Assembly (NCBI RefSeq): GCF_018294505.1
Contig: NC_057813.1
Span: 316,699,077 to 316,763,076, forward strand
DNA length: 64,000 nt
Reading direction: 5' to 3'
Source of the DNA: Triticum aestivum
Taxonomy: Eukaryota > Streptophyta > Magnoliopsida > Poales > Poaceae
In this document: positions 1-9,244 of the stretch, in pieces
Layout: every line of letters starts with the position of its first letter
How positions within the stretch are numbered: position 1 is the first letter of the stretch
The notes under the pieces: model-generated
Told to the model about the DNA's origin: nothing
The model's database searches: none
The model's input: the letters and a program-made list of their open reading frames with translations, nothing else
Program-made: the position numbers and the translations under genes

Positions 1-410
1 AAGCAGAAGGATTTTCAAGAAAATAGAAGTAATGCAAGCTAGACACCATATGAAAGATGCAACCAATATTACTCTGCCAAGTTAAAAGTGTCTTGTCATA
101 AGTGGCAATTCGAAAAATTAGAAGCAGTACAACATAGAAATCAATGCAAGATGCAACCACTATCAAACTGCCATGTTAAAAGCGTCCAATCATGAGTTAC
201 TGATGCGGGATACACAACAGCAGTACTTTGATGTAACAACATGGTATGGTAGATAGATGCAGTGTATTCTAGACACAGAAAGCCATGTCATATGCACATG
301 TATAACGTATAAACTCAGCAGGTGCAATTTAATCAAAATAGAAGAAATACAGGCTAGACCACATATGCAACATGAAACCAATTATCACACTGTCAACTTA
401 GAGCAAGCAC

Positions 411-572
411 CTGCGATGCTGGAGTGTGGGAGATGAACTCATCATGTAGACTTGGGACTTCAACTTCATTAGCAGTAGCAGTGGCAAATCTAGAGAGTCT
501 CTGTTTGCGTCGGTGTGGAGTACCACCAACATCCTCTAACTTACTCTTTTCCTTCCTATTTTCTGATATTTC
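411..572 (-). CDS. Amplified exon copy 7 (54 codons, phase 0-0)
   Basis: The donor is CAG|GTGCTTGC (donor bases 403-410) and the likely acceptor is TAAG| just right of 572. The frame is open throughout and reads EISENRKEKSKLEDVGG near the start and HDEFISHTPASQ at the end. It is the most diverged copy, but it aligns with copies 5 and 6 over the KEIS start and the ISxTPxSQ end. The short acceptor region seems to have lost about 20 bases relative to copies 5 and 6. Confidence 0.6.
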
Positions 573-1075
573 CTTATGAAGTCAAAACCACAAGAAGATG
601 AATAAAATTAGCTCTGCATAACTGGTTGATGCATGATACAGACGAACACTACTTTGATGTAAGGCAAGCGCAGGAGGATGGAATATATACAAAAAAAGAC
701 AGTGTTTCATATTCACACGTACGATGGGAGGATGGAATATGTATGAAAAAACAGTAAGCGGAAGGCATTTCAACAAAATTAGAAGAAATGAAACCTAGGC
801 ACCATATGAACATGCAACCAATATCACTCTATCAGGTAAAAAGTGTCTCGTCGTAAGTGCCATTTCAAGATATTAGAAGCAGTACAAGCTAGAAGACAAT
901 GCAAGATGCAACCTACATCACAGTCCCAAGTTAAATGTGTCTTATGGGTAAGTGATCGTTGCAGGTATAAGTTGTAAGCTACGCAGATGCAATTCAACAT
1001 AATCAGAAGCAATACAAACTAGACATCATACGGAAAACGCAACCACATATAATTGTTCCAAGTAAGAGCAAGCAC

Positions 1076-1117
1076 CTGTGATGGTGGAGTAGGGGAGATG
1101 TGCTCATCGTGTACACG
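1076..1117 (-). pseudogene. Remnant of an amplified exon (3' end only)
   Basis: The sequence keeps the donor and the last roughly 40 bases of the exon, almost identical to 1262-1303. It then jumps directly into intron sub-repeat sequence (TATGTTCTAGAAACAGG). The acceptor and the 5' three quarters of the exon are deleted, so this copy cannot be spliced in. It is a fossil of deletion within the array. Confidence 0.7.
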
Positions 1118-1261
1118 TATGTTCTAGAAACAGGAACACGTGTCATATTCACAGGCATTATGTGTAAAGTAAGTAGATGCAATTCAAGTTAGAAGCAATA
1201 CAAGCTAGACATCATACGCAACATGCAACCACATATAATAGTGTCAAGTTAGAGCAAGCAC

Positions 1262-1438
1262 CTGTGATGGTGGAGTAGGGGAGATGTGCTCATCATCTAC
1301 ACAACTACGTTGACTGTCCAGCCTTGTGTTGTCTTGCAAATCTTGTTGGGAGGATGGCGGAGTAGAATCTATAGAGACCCCCTGTTTGAGTTGCTCCGAA
1401 GGACCACCATCATCCACTGCCGGACTAATTTCCTTCAA
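1262..1438 (-). CDS. Amplified exon copy 6 (59 codons, phase 0-0)
   Basis: The acceptor is ATTACAG| at 1439-1445 and the donor is CAG|GTGCTTGC at 1254-1261. The exon is 177 bases with no stop in frame. It starts LKEISPAVDDGGPSEQLKQ and ends VDDEHISPTPPSQ. Copy 5 has the same length and differs at only a few residues, so these two are the most recent duplicates. Confidence 0.7.
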
Positions 1439-1988
1439 CTGTAATGATTTTGCATTGTGAAGTCAAACCGATAAGAAAAAGGAATAAAATTCGCTCTTCA
1501 GAACTCATTCATGCATGATACTGACAAACACTACTCGGATGAAAGGCAAACACATGACGCGAGGATGGAATATGTATGAAAAACAGGATGGTGTGAAATA
1601 TTCACACCTATGATGTGGTAACTAAGCAGAAGGCATTTCAACAAATTAGAAGCACTGCAAGCTAGACACAATATGAAAGATGCAACCAATATCACTCTGC
1701 CAAGTTCAAACTGTATGGCATTTCAACAAATTAGAAGTAGTATATGCTAGAAATCATATGCAAGACACAACCAATATCATAGTGGCGACTTAAAGGTGCC
1801 TTATCAAAAGTGACTGATGCGGGATATGCTATAATAGTAGTCTGATGTAGAAATAGGAACACATGTCATATTCATAGGTATTATGTGTAAAGTAAGCAGA
1901 TGCAATTCAACAAAGTTAGAAGCAATACAAGCTAGACATCATACGCAACATGGAACCACATATAATAGTGCCAAGTTAGAGCAAGCAC

Positions 1989-2165
1989 CTGTGATGGTGG
2001 AGTAGGGGAGATGTGCTCATCATCTACACAGCTACGTTGACTGTCTAGCCTTGCGTTGTCTTGCAAATCTTGTTGGGAGGATGGCGGAGTAGAATCTGTA
2101 GAGAACCTCCGTTTCAGTTGCTCGGAAGGACCACCATCATCCAATGCCTTGCCAATTTCCTTCAG
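1989..2165 (-). CDS. Amplified exon copy 5 (59 codons, phase 0-0)
   Basis: The exon is 177 bases, opening after AATAAAG| and ending at CAG|GTGCTTGC (1981-1988). It reads LKEIGKALDDGGPSEQLKRR at the start and ends SPTPPSQ. It is nearly identical to copy 6, and the surrounding introns match as well, which points to a recent unit duplication of about 0.7 kb. Confidence 0.7.
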
Positions 2166-2756
2166 CTTTATTGATTTTGCATTGTGAGGTCATACCGACA
2201 AGAAAAAGGAATATCATTCGCTCTTCAGAACTCATTCATGCATGATACTGACGAACACTACTCTGATGAAAGGCAAAGTCATGATACGAGGATGGAATAT
2301 GTACGAAAAAATGGACGGCTTGACATATTCACACCTATGATGTGGTAACTAAGCAGAACGCACTTCAACAAATTAGAAACACTGCAAGACACCATATGGA
2401 AGGTGCAATCAATATCACTCTGCCAAGTTAAAACTGTCTCGTCATAGGTGGCGTTCATCAAACTAGAAGCAATACATGATAGAAATCATATTCAAGACGC
2501 AAACCAATATCACACTGCCAACTTAAAGGTGTCCCATCATAAGTGACTGATGCAGGATACAAACAAGAGTAGTTTCATGTAAGAACATGGTGTGATAGAC
2601 AGATATAGTATGTACCAAAAACAGGAAAGCGTGTCATATTCACATGTATCATGTGTAAGCTAAGCAGATGCAGTTTACACTAATTAGGAGCAATACGAGC
2701 TAGACACCATATGCAACATGCAACCAGATATCACACTGCCAAGTTAGAGCAAGCAC

Positions 2757-2891
2757 CTTGGATGGTGGAGTAGGGGAGCGGAGACTTGGACCATGTAATG
2801 CACTATCAGTACAAGGAGAATCGGTACAGATGCTCCATTTACGTTGCTGCAGAGGACCACCATCATCGCCTTCCTTCCTCTTTTCCTTCCT
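2757..2891 (-). CDS. Amplified exon copy 4 (45 codons, phase 0-0)
   Basis: It is open for 45 codons, with acceptor AAGAAAG| and donor AAG|GTGCTTGC. It is the only copy ending in Lys (SPTPPSK) because the last exon codon is AAG instead of CAG. It begins with a basic stretch (RKEKRKEGDDGGPLQQRKW) and is shorter than copies 5 and 6. Confidence 0.6.
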
Positions 2892-3485
2892 CTTTCTTGA
2901 TTTTGCCTTGTCAAGTCAAACCCACAAGAAAAAGGAATAAAATTTGCTCTTCAGAACTTATTGATGCATGATACTGACGAAACACTACTTTCATGTAAGG
3001 CAGCCGCATGATAGGAGGATGGAATATGTATGAAAAACAGGACGGCGTGACATATTGACATGTATGATGTATAAAGTGTAAACTAAGCACAAGGTGCTTG
3101 AACTTGTTAGAATCGATGCAAGCTAGAAACCATATGAAAGATGAAACCAATATCACTCTGCCAAATTAAAAGGGTGCCCTAACAAATGTATTTGACCAAA
3201 TTAGAAGCAATACATGGAAGCAGGCTAGAAATAATATGCAATATGCAACGAATAAAGGTGACTCATCGTAAGTAATTGATGCAGGATACAGAAGAGATGT
3301 AGTTTCATGTAAGAACAAGGTTAACGCATAGATGTAGTGTGTACCAAAAAAAGGAAGGCATGTCATATTCATAGGTATAGTGTGTAAACTAAGCAGATGC
3401 AATTTACCCTAATTAGAAGCATTACAAGCTAGACACCGTATGCAACATGCAACCACATATCACACTGCGAAGTTGGAGCAAGCAC

Positions 3486-3638
3486 CTGTGATGGTGGTGT
3501 AGGGGAAGTGATGTCTTCAGGTACAGAGCAACGTTCAATATCTTCATTTAGGCTTGTTGTTTCTTGAGAATCATGTGGAGAGGATGAAATTGCATTCTTT
3601 ATAAGAGTATTGTGTCTCATATTAACCCACGCGCGTGA
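3486..3638 (-). CDS. Amplified exon copy 3 (51 codons, phase 0-0)
   Basis: The exon is 153 bases between GAGACAG| and CAG|GTGCTTGC. It reads SRAWVNMRHNT at the start, SSSPHDSQETTSLNED in the middle and ends TSPTPPSQ. It forms a sister pair with copy 2: same length, same acceptor sequence and the same SSSPHDSQET core. This lineage is distinct from copies 4-7. Confidence 0.65.
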
Positions 3639-4012
3639 CTGTCTCATCATAAGCGATAGACGCAGGATACACAAGAACAGTAGTTTGATGTAAGAAAATG
3701 GTGTGATAGGCAGATGTAGTATGTACCAAAAACAGGAAGGCGTGTCATATTCACATGTATAATGTCTAAGCTAAGGAGATGCAATTTAACAAATTAGGAG
3801 CATTGATGAGGGATACACAAGAGAAGTAGTTTGATGTAAGAACATGGTTAATATAAAGACGTAGTATGTACCAAAAACAGGAAGGCATGTCATATTCACA
3901 GGTATAATGTGTTAACTATGCAGATGCAATTTACCCTAATTAGAAGCATTACAAGGTAGACACCATATGCAACATGCAACCACATATCACACTGCCAAGT
4001 AAGAGCAAGCAC

Positions 4013-4165
4013 CTGCGATGGTGGTGTGGGGGAACTGCGGTGATCAACTAGAGAGCTACGTTGACTATCTTCATTTAGCCTTGCTGTTTCTTGAGAATCA
4101 TGTGGGGAGGATGACACTGCACTCTTTAAACGAGTAGGGCGTCTCACAGTAACCCACCCGGGTGA
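4013..4165 (-). CDS. Amplified exon copy 2 (51 codons, phase 0-0)
   Basis: The exon is 153 bases between GAGACAG| and CAG|GTGCTTGC. It opens SPGWVTVRRPTRLKSAVSSS and ends SSPTPPSQ. Copies 2 and 3 are separated by only 0.5 kb, so their intron holds fewer sub-repeats than the later ones. Confidence 0.65.
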
Positions 4166-4391
4166 CTGTCTCATCATAAGTGATTGATGAGGGATACAAA
4201 AGAGCATTAGTTTGATGTACGAACATGGTTAATAGACATATGTAGTATGTATCAAAAACAGGAAGGCATGTCATTATCAAAGGTATAATGTGTAAAGTAA
4301 GCAGATGCAATTTAACCAAATTGGAAGCAATACAAGCTAGACACCGTATGCAACATGCAACCACATTTGACAGCGAAGTTAAAGCAAGCAC

Positions 4392-4564
4392 CTGGGATGG
4401 TTGTGTGTGGCAATTGAGATCATCAACTGCAGAGCTAGTTTTACTGTCTCCAACTGCTGACACTACACCCATTAGAGCGCTGAAACGCTTACTGCTTATC
4501 TTCGAATTACACTGGAGTGACTTTTGTCTTTTCTTTTCTGCATTCATCAACACTGCGTCAGAGT
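4392..4564 (-). CDS. Founder-like exon copy 1 (57 codons plus 2 bases, phase 1 start)
   Basis: The acceptor GGGTATTTCAG| lies at 4565-4575 and the donor CAG|GTGCTTGC at 4384-4391. The exon starts inside a codon and ends at a codon boundary, unlike the symmetric copies downstream. It reads DSDAVLMNAEKKRQKSLQC at the start, SSAVDDLNCHTQPSQ at the end. Its start phase fits the single leftover base of the exon ending at 4754. It is probably the original exon from which the symmetric copies were derived. Confidence 0.65.
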
Positions 4565-4753
4565 CTGAAATACCCATGCATAAAAACATAATAGTGTGAG
4601 TATGGGTGAAGTGTGTGCACAATTAATACAGTGTAAAGGTAGCAGATAGCAGGTCGGTGAGAAATAAATGACGGGAGACATATGATAGCTCTACAACATG
4701 CATGGAACACTCAATTACTACAGGATTCTATGAAAATAATAGTCGACTCTAAC

Positions 4754-4861
4754 CAAATAGGTCAGTCCATTTTTTCGGACCGTCCGATGTACAAAGAACA
4801 GGGAGATTGCCTTCATCTACCTCCAGCCAGTCAGTGTTGACGATCTTCCTCAAAACGCCAA
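4754..4861 (-). CDS. Exon portion left of the retrotransposon insertion
   Basis: It is open from the insertion point (4861) down to the donor TTTG|GTTAGAG at 4752-4753. It reads VLRKIVNTDWLEVDEGN, then a Cys-containing stretch ending PKKWTDLF plus one base. The last five bases (4857-4861, GCCAA on plus) are the left target duplication of the Sabrina-type element, so the insertion lies inside this exon. The exon resumes at 16179. No domain recognised. Confidence 0.6.
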
Positions 4862-6439
4862 TGATACGTCTCCAACGTATCTATAATTTTTGATTGCTCC
4901 ATGCTACTTTACCTACTGTTTTGGACTATATTGGGCTTTATTTTCCACTTTCATATTATTTTTGGGACTAACCTATTAACCGGAGGCCCAGCCCAGAATT
5001 GCTGTTTTTTTTGCCTATTTTAGTATTTCGAAGAAACAGAATATCAAACGGAGTCCAAACGGAATAAAACCTTCGGGAACGTGATTTTCTCACCGAACGT
5101 GATCCAGGAGACTTGGACCCTGCTCCAAGGAACAGCCGTGGAGGTCACGAGGGTGGAGGGCGCCCCCCTGGGTGCGCCCTCCTGCCTCGTGGGCCCCCCT
5201 GTTGCTCCACCGACATACTCCTTCCTCCTATATATACCTACGTACCTCCATCAGATCAAACACGGAGCCAAAAACCTAATTCCACCGCCGCAACTTTCTG
5301 TATCCACGAGAACCCATCTTGGGGCCTGTTTCGGAGCTCCGCCGGAGAGGGCATCTACCATGGAGGGCCTCTACATCAACACCATAGCCTCTCCGATGAA
5401 GTGTGAGTAGTTTACTTCAGACCTTCGGGTCCATAGCTAGTAGCTAGATGGCTTCTTCTCTCTTTTTGGATCTCAATACAATGTTCTCCCCCTCTCTTGT
5501 GGAGATCTATTCGATGTAATCTTCTTTTTGCGGTGTGTTTGTTGAGACCGATGAATTGTGGGTTTATGATCCAGCTTATCTATGAATAATATTTGATTCT
5601 TCTCTGAATTCTTTTATGTATGATTGAGTTATCTTTGCAAGTCTCTTCGAATTATCTGTTTGGTTTGGCCAACTAGATTGGTAGTTCTTGCAATGGGAGA
5701 AGTGTTTAGCTTTGGCTTCAATCTTGCGGTGTCCTTACCCAGTGACAGAAAGGGTTGCAAGGCACGTATTGCATTGTTGCCATCGAGGATAACAAGATGG
5801 GGTTTTATCATATTGCATGAACTTATCCCTCTACATCATGTCATCTTGCTTAAGGCGTTACTCTGTTTTTAACTTAATACTCTAGATGCATGCTGGATAG
5901 CGGTCGATGAGTGGAGTAATAGTAGTAGATGCAGAATCGTTTCGATCTACTTGCTTTGGACGTGATGCCTATATACATGATCATACCTAGATAATCTCAT
6001 AATTATTCGCTTTTCTATCAATTGCTCAACAGTAATTTGTTCACCCCCGTAGAATACTTATGCTCTTGAGAGAAGCCACTAGTGAAACCTATGGCCCCCG
6101 GGTCTATTCTCATCATATCAATCTCCATTATTTTATTACTTGCTTTGTTTTTACTTTGCCTTTTACTTTTTACTTTGCATCTCTATATCAAAAATACCAA
6201 AAATATTATTTATTATCTCTATCAGATCTCACCCTCGTAAGTGACCGTGAAGGGATTGACAACCCCTAATCGTGTTGGTTGCGAGTAGCTATCGTCTTGT
6301 GTAGGTACGAGGGACTCATGCGTGATCTCCTACTGGATTGATACCTTGGTTCTCAAAAATTGAGGGAAATACTTACGCTACTTTACTGCATCATCCTCTC
6401 CTCTTCGGGGAAATCCAACGCAGTGCTCAAGAGGTAGCA
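4862..6439 (+). repeat. 5' LTR of the Sabrina-type element
   Basis: It begins TGATACGTCTCCAACGTATC and ends GAGGTAGCA. A TATATATA box at about 5229-5236 lies in a GC-rich promoter-like segment and probably marks the U3/R boundary. There are no long ORFs that belong to it. Confidence 0.88.
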
Positions 6440-6450
6440 AGAAGAATTTC

Positions 6451-6468
6451 TGGCGCCGTTGCCGGGGA
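6451..6468 (+). other. Primer-binding site, tRNA-Asp type
   Basis: TGGCGCCGTTGCCGGGGA lies 11 bases after the LTR end and matches the Athila-type primer-binding site. It would prime minus-strand DNA synthesis. Confidence 0.85.
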
Positions 6469-6668
6469 GTTTGCGCAAAAGTCAACCATACCAAGTACCC
6501 ATCACAATCCCTATCTCTCGCATTACATTATTTGCCTCTCGTTTTCCTCTCCCCCACTTCACCCTTGCCGTTTTATTCTCCCTCTCTTTCCCAATCTCCT
6601 CCTCTCTTTCTCTTTTGCCTTTTTCTCGTTTGTCTTTTTTTTGCTTGTGTGTTGGATTACTTGTTGCC

Positions 6669-8744
6669 ATGGCACAAGATAATACCAAGTTGTGTGATTT
6701 CTCGAATACCAATAATAATGATTTACTTAGTACCCCAATTTCTCCTCTTAATAATGATGAGTCTTGTGAAATCAATACCACTTTGCTAAATCTTGTTATG
6801 AAAGATCAATTCGTCGGCCTTCCTAGTGAAGATGTCGCTACTCATCTAAACAATTTTGTTGATTTGGGTGATATGCAAAAGAAGAAAGATACGGATAACA
6901 ATATTGTCAAATTGAAGTTATTTCCGTTTTCACTTAGAGATCGTGCTAAAATTTGGTTTTCATCTTTGCCTAAAAATAGTATTGATTCTTGGAACAAGTG
7001 CAAAGATGCTTTTATCTATAAGTATTTTCCTCCCGCTAAGATCATCACTCTTAGGAACGATATTATGAATTTTAAACAACTTGATCATGAGCATGTTTCC
7101 CAATCTTGGGAAAGAATGAAATTGATGCTTCGCAATTGCCCTACTCATGGTTTAAATTTATGGATGATCATATAAAAATTTTATGCCGGATTAAATTTTG
7201 CTTCTAGAAATCTTTTAGATTCGGCCACGGGAGGCACGTTTATGGAAATTACATTAGGGGATGCTACAAAATTGCTTGACAATATTATGGCTAATTATTG
7301 TCAATGGCATGCCGAAAGATCTTCTAGTAAAAAAGTGCATGCTATAGAAGAAATCAATGTTTTGAGTGAAAAGATGGATGAACTTATGAAGATGTTTGCT
7401 ACTAAAAATACTTCTCTTGATCCCAATGATATGCCCTTATCTGCTTTGATTGAGAATAATAATGAATCTATGGATGTGAATTTTGTTGGTAGGAATAGTT
7501 TTGGAAATAACGCATATAGAGGGAATTTTAATCCTAGGCCTTATCCTAGTAATCCTTCTAATAATTATGGAAATTCCTACAACAGCTCTTATGGAAATTT
7601 TAATAAGATGCCCTCTGAATTTGATAGTAGTGTTAAAGAGTTTATGAATTCACAAAAGAATTTTAATGCTTTGCTTCAAGAGAAATTGCTTAAAATTGAT
7701 GATTTGGCTAGGAATGTTGATAGAATTTCTCTTGCAATTGATTCTTTAAAGCTTAGATCTATTCCTCCTAAGAATGATATCAATGAGTCTCTCAAAGCTA
7801 TGAGAATTTCCATTGCTGAGTGCAAGGAAAGAACCGCTAGGATGCGTGCTTCCAAAGATGCCTTTATTAAAGCATGTTCTTCCAATTCCTATGAAAATCA
7901 AGATGAAGATCTAAAAGTTATTGATGTGTCCCCCATTAAATCTTTGTTTTGCAATATGAATCTTGAAGAAACTGAATATGATCTTCCTTTACCTAGAAGG
8001 CGTTCTAAGAATTTGGAGTTTCTAGATCTTGATGATGAAATTGATGAAAGCGGGATTGAAAGAAATAAAAATCTTGATGTTGCTAAACCCACTATTTTGG
8101 ATCTCAAGGAATTTAATTATGAAAATTGCTCTTTGATTGGTTGTATTTCCTTGTTGCAATCCGTGCTAGATTCTCCTCATGCTTATAGTCAAAATAAGGC
8201 CTTTACCGAACACATTGTTGATGCCTTGATGCAATCTTATGAAGAAAAACTTGAGTTGAAAGTTTCCATCCCTATAAAACTCTATGATGAGTGGGAACCT
8301 ACTATCAAAATTAAAATTAAAGATTATGAGTTTCATGCCTTGTGTGATTTAGGTGCTAGTGTCTCCACTATTCCCAAAACTTTGTGTGATTTGCTAGATT
8401 TCCGTGACTTTGAAGATTGCTCTCTAAACTTGCATCTTGCGGATTCCACTATTAAAAAGCCTATGGGAAGAATTAATGATGTTCTTATTGTTGCAAATAG
8501 GAATTATGTGCCCGTAGATTTTATCGTTCTTGATATAGATTGCAATCCTTCATGTCCTATTATTCTTGGTAGACCTTTCCTTAGAACGATCGGTGCGATT
8601 ATTGATATGAAGGAAGGGAATATTAGATTCCAATTTCCCTTGAAAAAGGGTATGGAACACTTCCCTAGAAAGAAAATAAAATTACCATATGAATCTATCA
8701 TGAGAGCCACTTATGGATTACCCACCAAAGATGGCAAAACTTAA
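6669..8744 (+). pseudogene. gag-pro: Athila-type gag-protease ORF with one nonsense codon
   Basis: The frame starts at MAQDNTKLC (6669) and is continuous to 8744 except for one TAA at 7173-7175. The reading frame is the same on both sides, so the break is a point mutation. The gag core shows FPFSLRDRAKIWFSSLP, then FIYKYFPP and WERMKLMLRNCPTHGL, the retrotransposon-gag pattern. An Asn-rich linker follows. Near residue 560 comes a retropepsin site, CDLGAS, with ILGRPFLR about 75 residues later. Gag would form the particle and protease would cut the polyprotein. The ORF ends shortly after protease, with no pol. The Asn/Asp-rich, AT-rich codon use contrasts with the GC-rich host exons nearby. 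Confidence 0.85.
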
Positions 8745-9244
8745 ATCTATCTTCGCTTTTATGCCTAGCTAGGGGCGTTAAACGATAGTGCTTGTTGGGA
8801 GGCAACCCAATTTTATTTTGTGTTTTTTGTTTTTGCTTCTGTTTAGGAATAAATAATCCATCTACTTTCTGTTTAGATGTGGTTTTATGTTTTAATTAGT
8901 GTTTGTGCCAAGTAGAACCTATAGGATAAGCTATGATGATAGTTGATTTGATTCTGCTGAAAAACAGAAACTTTGTGCTCACGAGAAAATATTCAATAAA
9001 TCACAGGAACGAGCTTTTGCATTGATTCTTTTTTCCGCTGATTAATAAATAAATTGTCCAGTACGTCCTATTTTGGTAGAATTTTTAGTGTTCGAGAAGT
9101 TTGCGTTAGTTACAGATTGCTACAGACTGTTCTGTTTTTGACAGATTCTGTTTTTCATGTGTTGTTTGCTTATTTCGATGCATCTATGGCTAATAAATTA
9201 GTTTATAAACCATAAAAGTTGGAATACAGTAGGTTTAACACCAA
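8745..9244 (+). other. Non-coding interior of the Sabrina-type element (left part)
   Basis: AT-rich sequence after the gag-protease stop codon with no open frame of note. It belongs to the element interior that replaces pol. It is interrupted at 9244 by the Helitron and resumes at 12205. Confidence 0.6.

Larger units (their letters stand above)
1..4640. repeat. Tandem exon-intron units (about 0.4-0.8 kb) built from about 0.2-kb sub-repeats
   Basis: The whole stretch is a head-to-tail array. Recurring phrases such as AGCAGATGCAATTTAAC, GCAATACAAGCTAGACACCA, CAACATGCAACCACATAT and AAAACAGGAAGGCGTGTCAT reappear every 180-220 bases. Every 0.4-0.8 kb they are interrupted by one short open exon on the minus strand. 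The exon donors lie at 410, 1261, 1988, 2756, 3485, 4012 and 4391, and an eighth, damaged copy has its donor at 1075. The sub-repeats between the exons are therefore introns that amplified together with the exons. No terminal repeats or target duplications frame the array, so it looks like local tandem duplication rather than a transposon. Confidence 0.8.
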
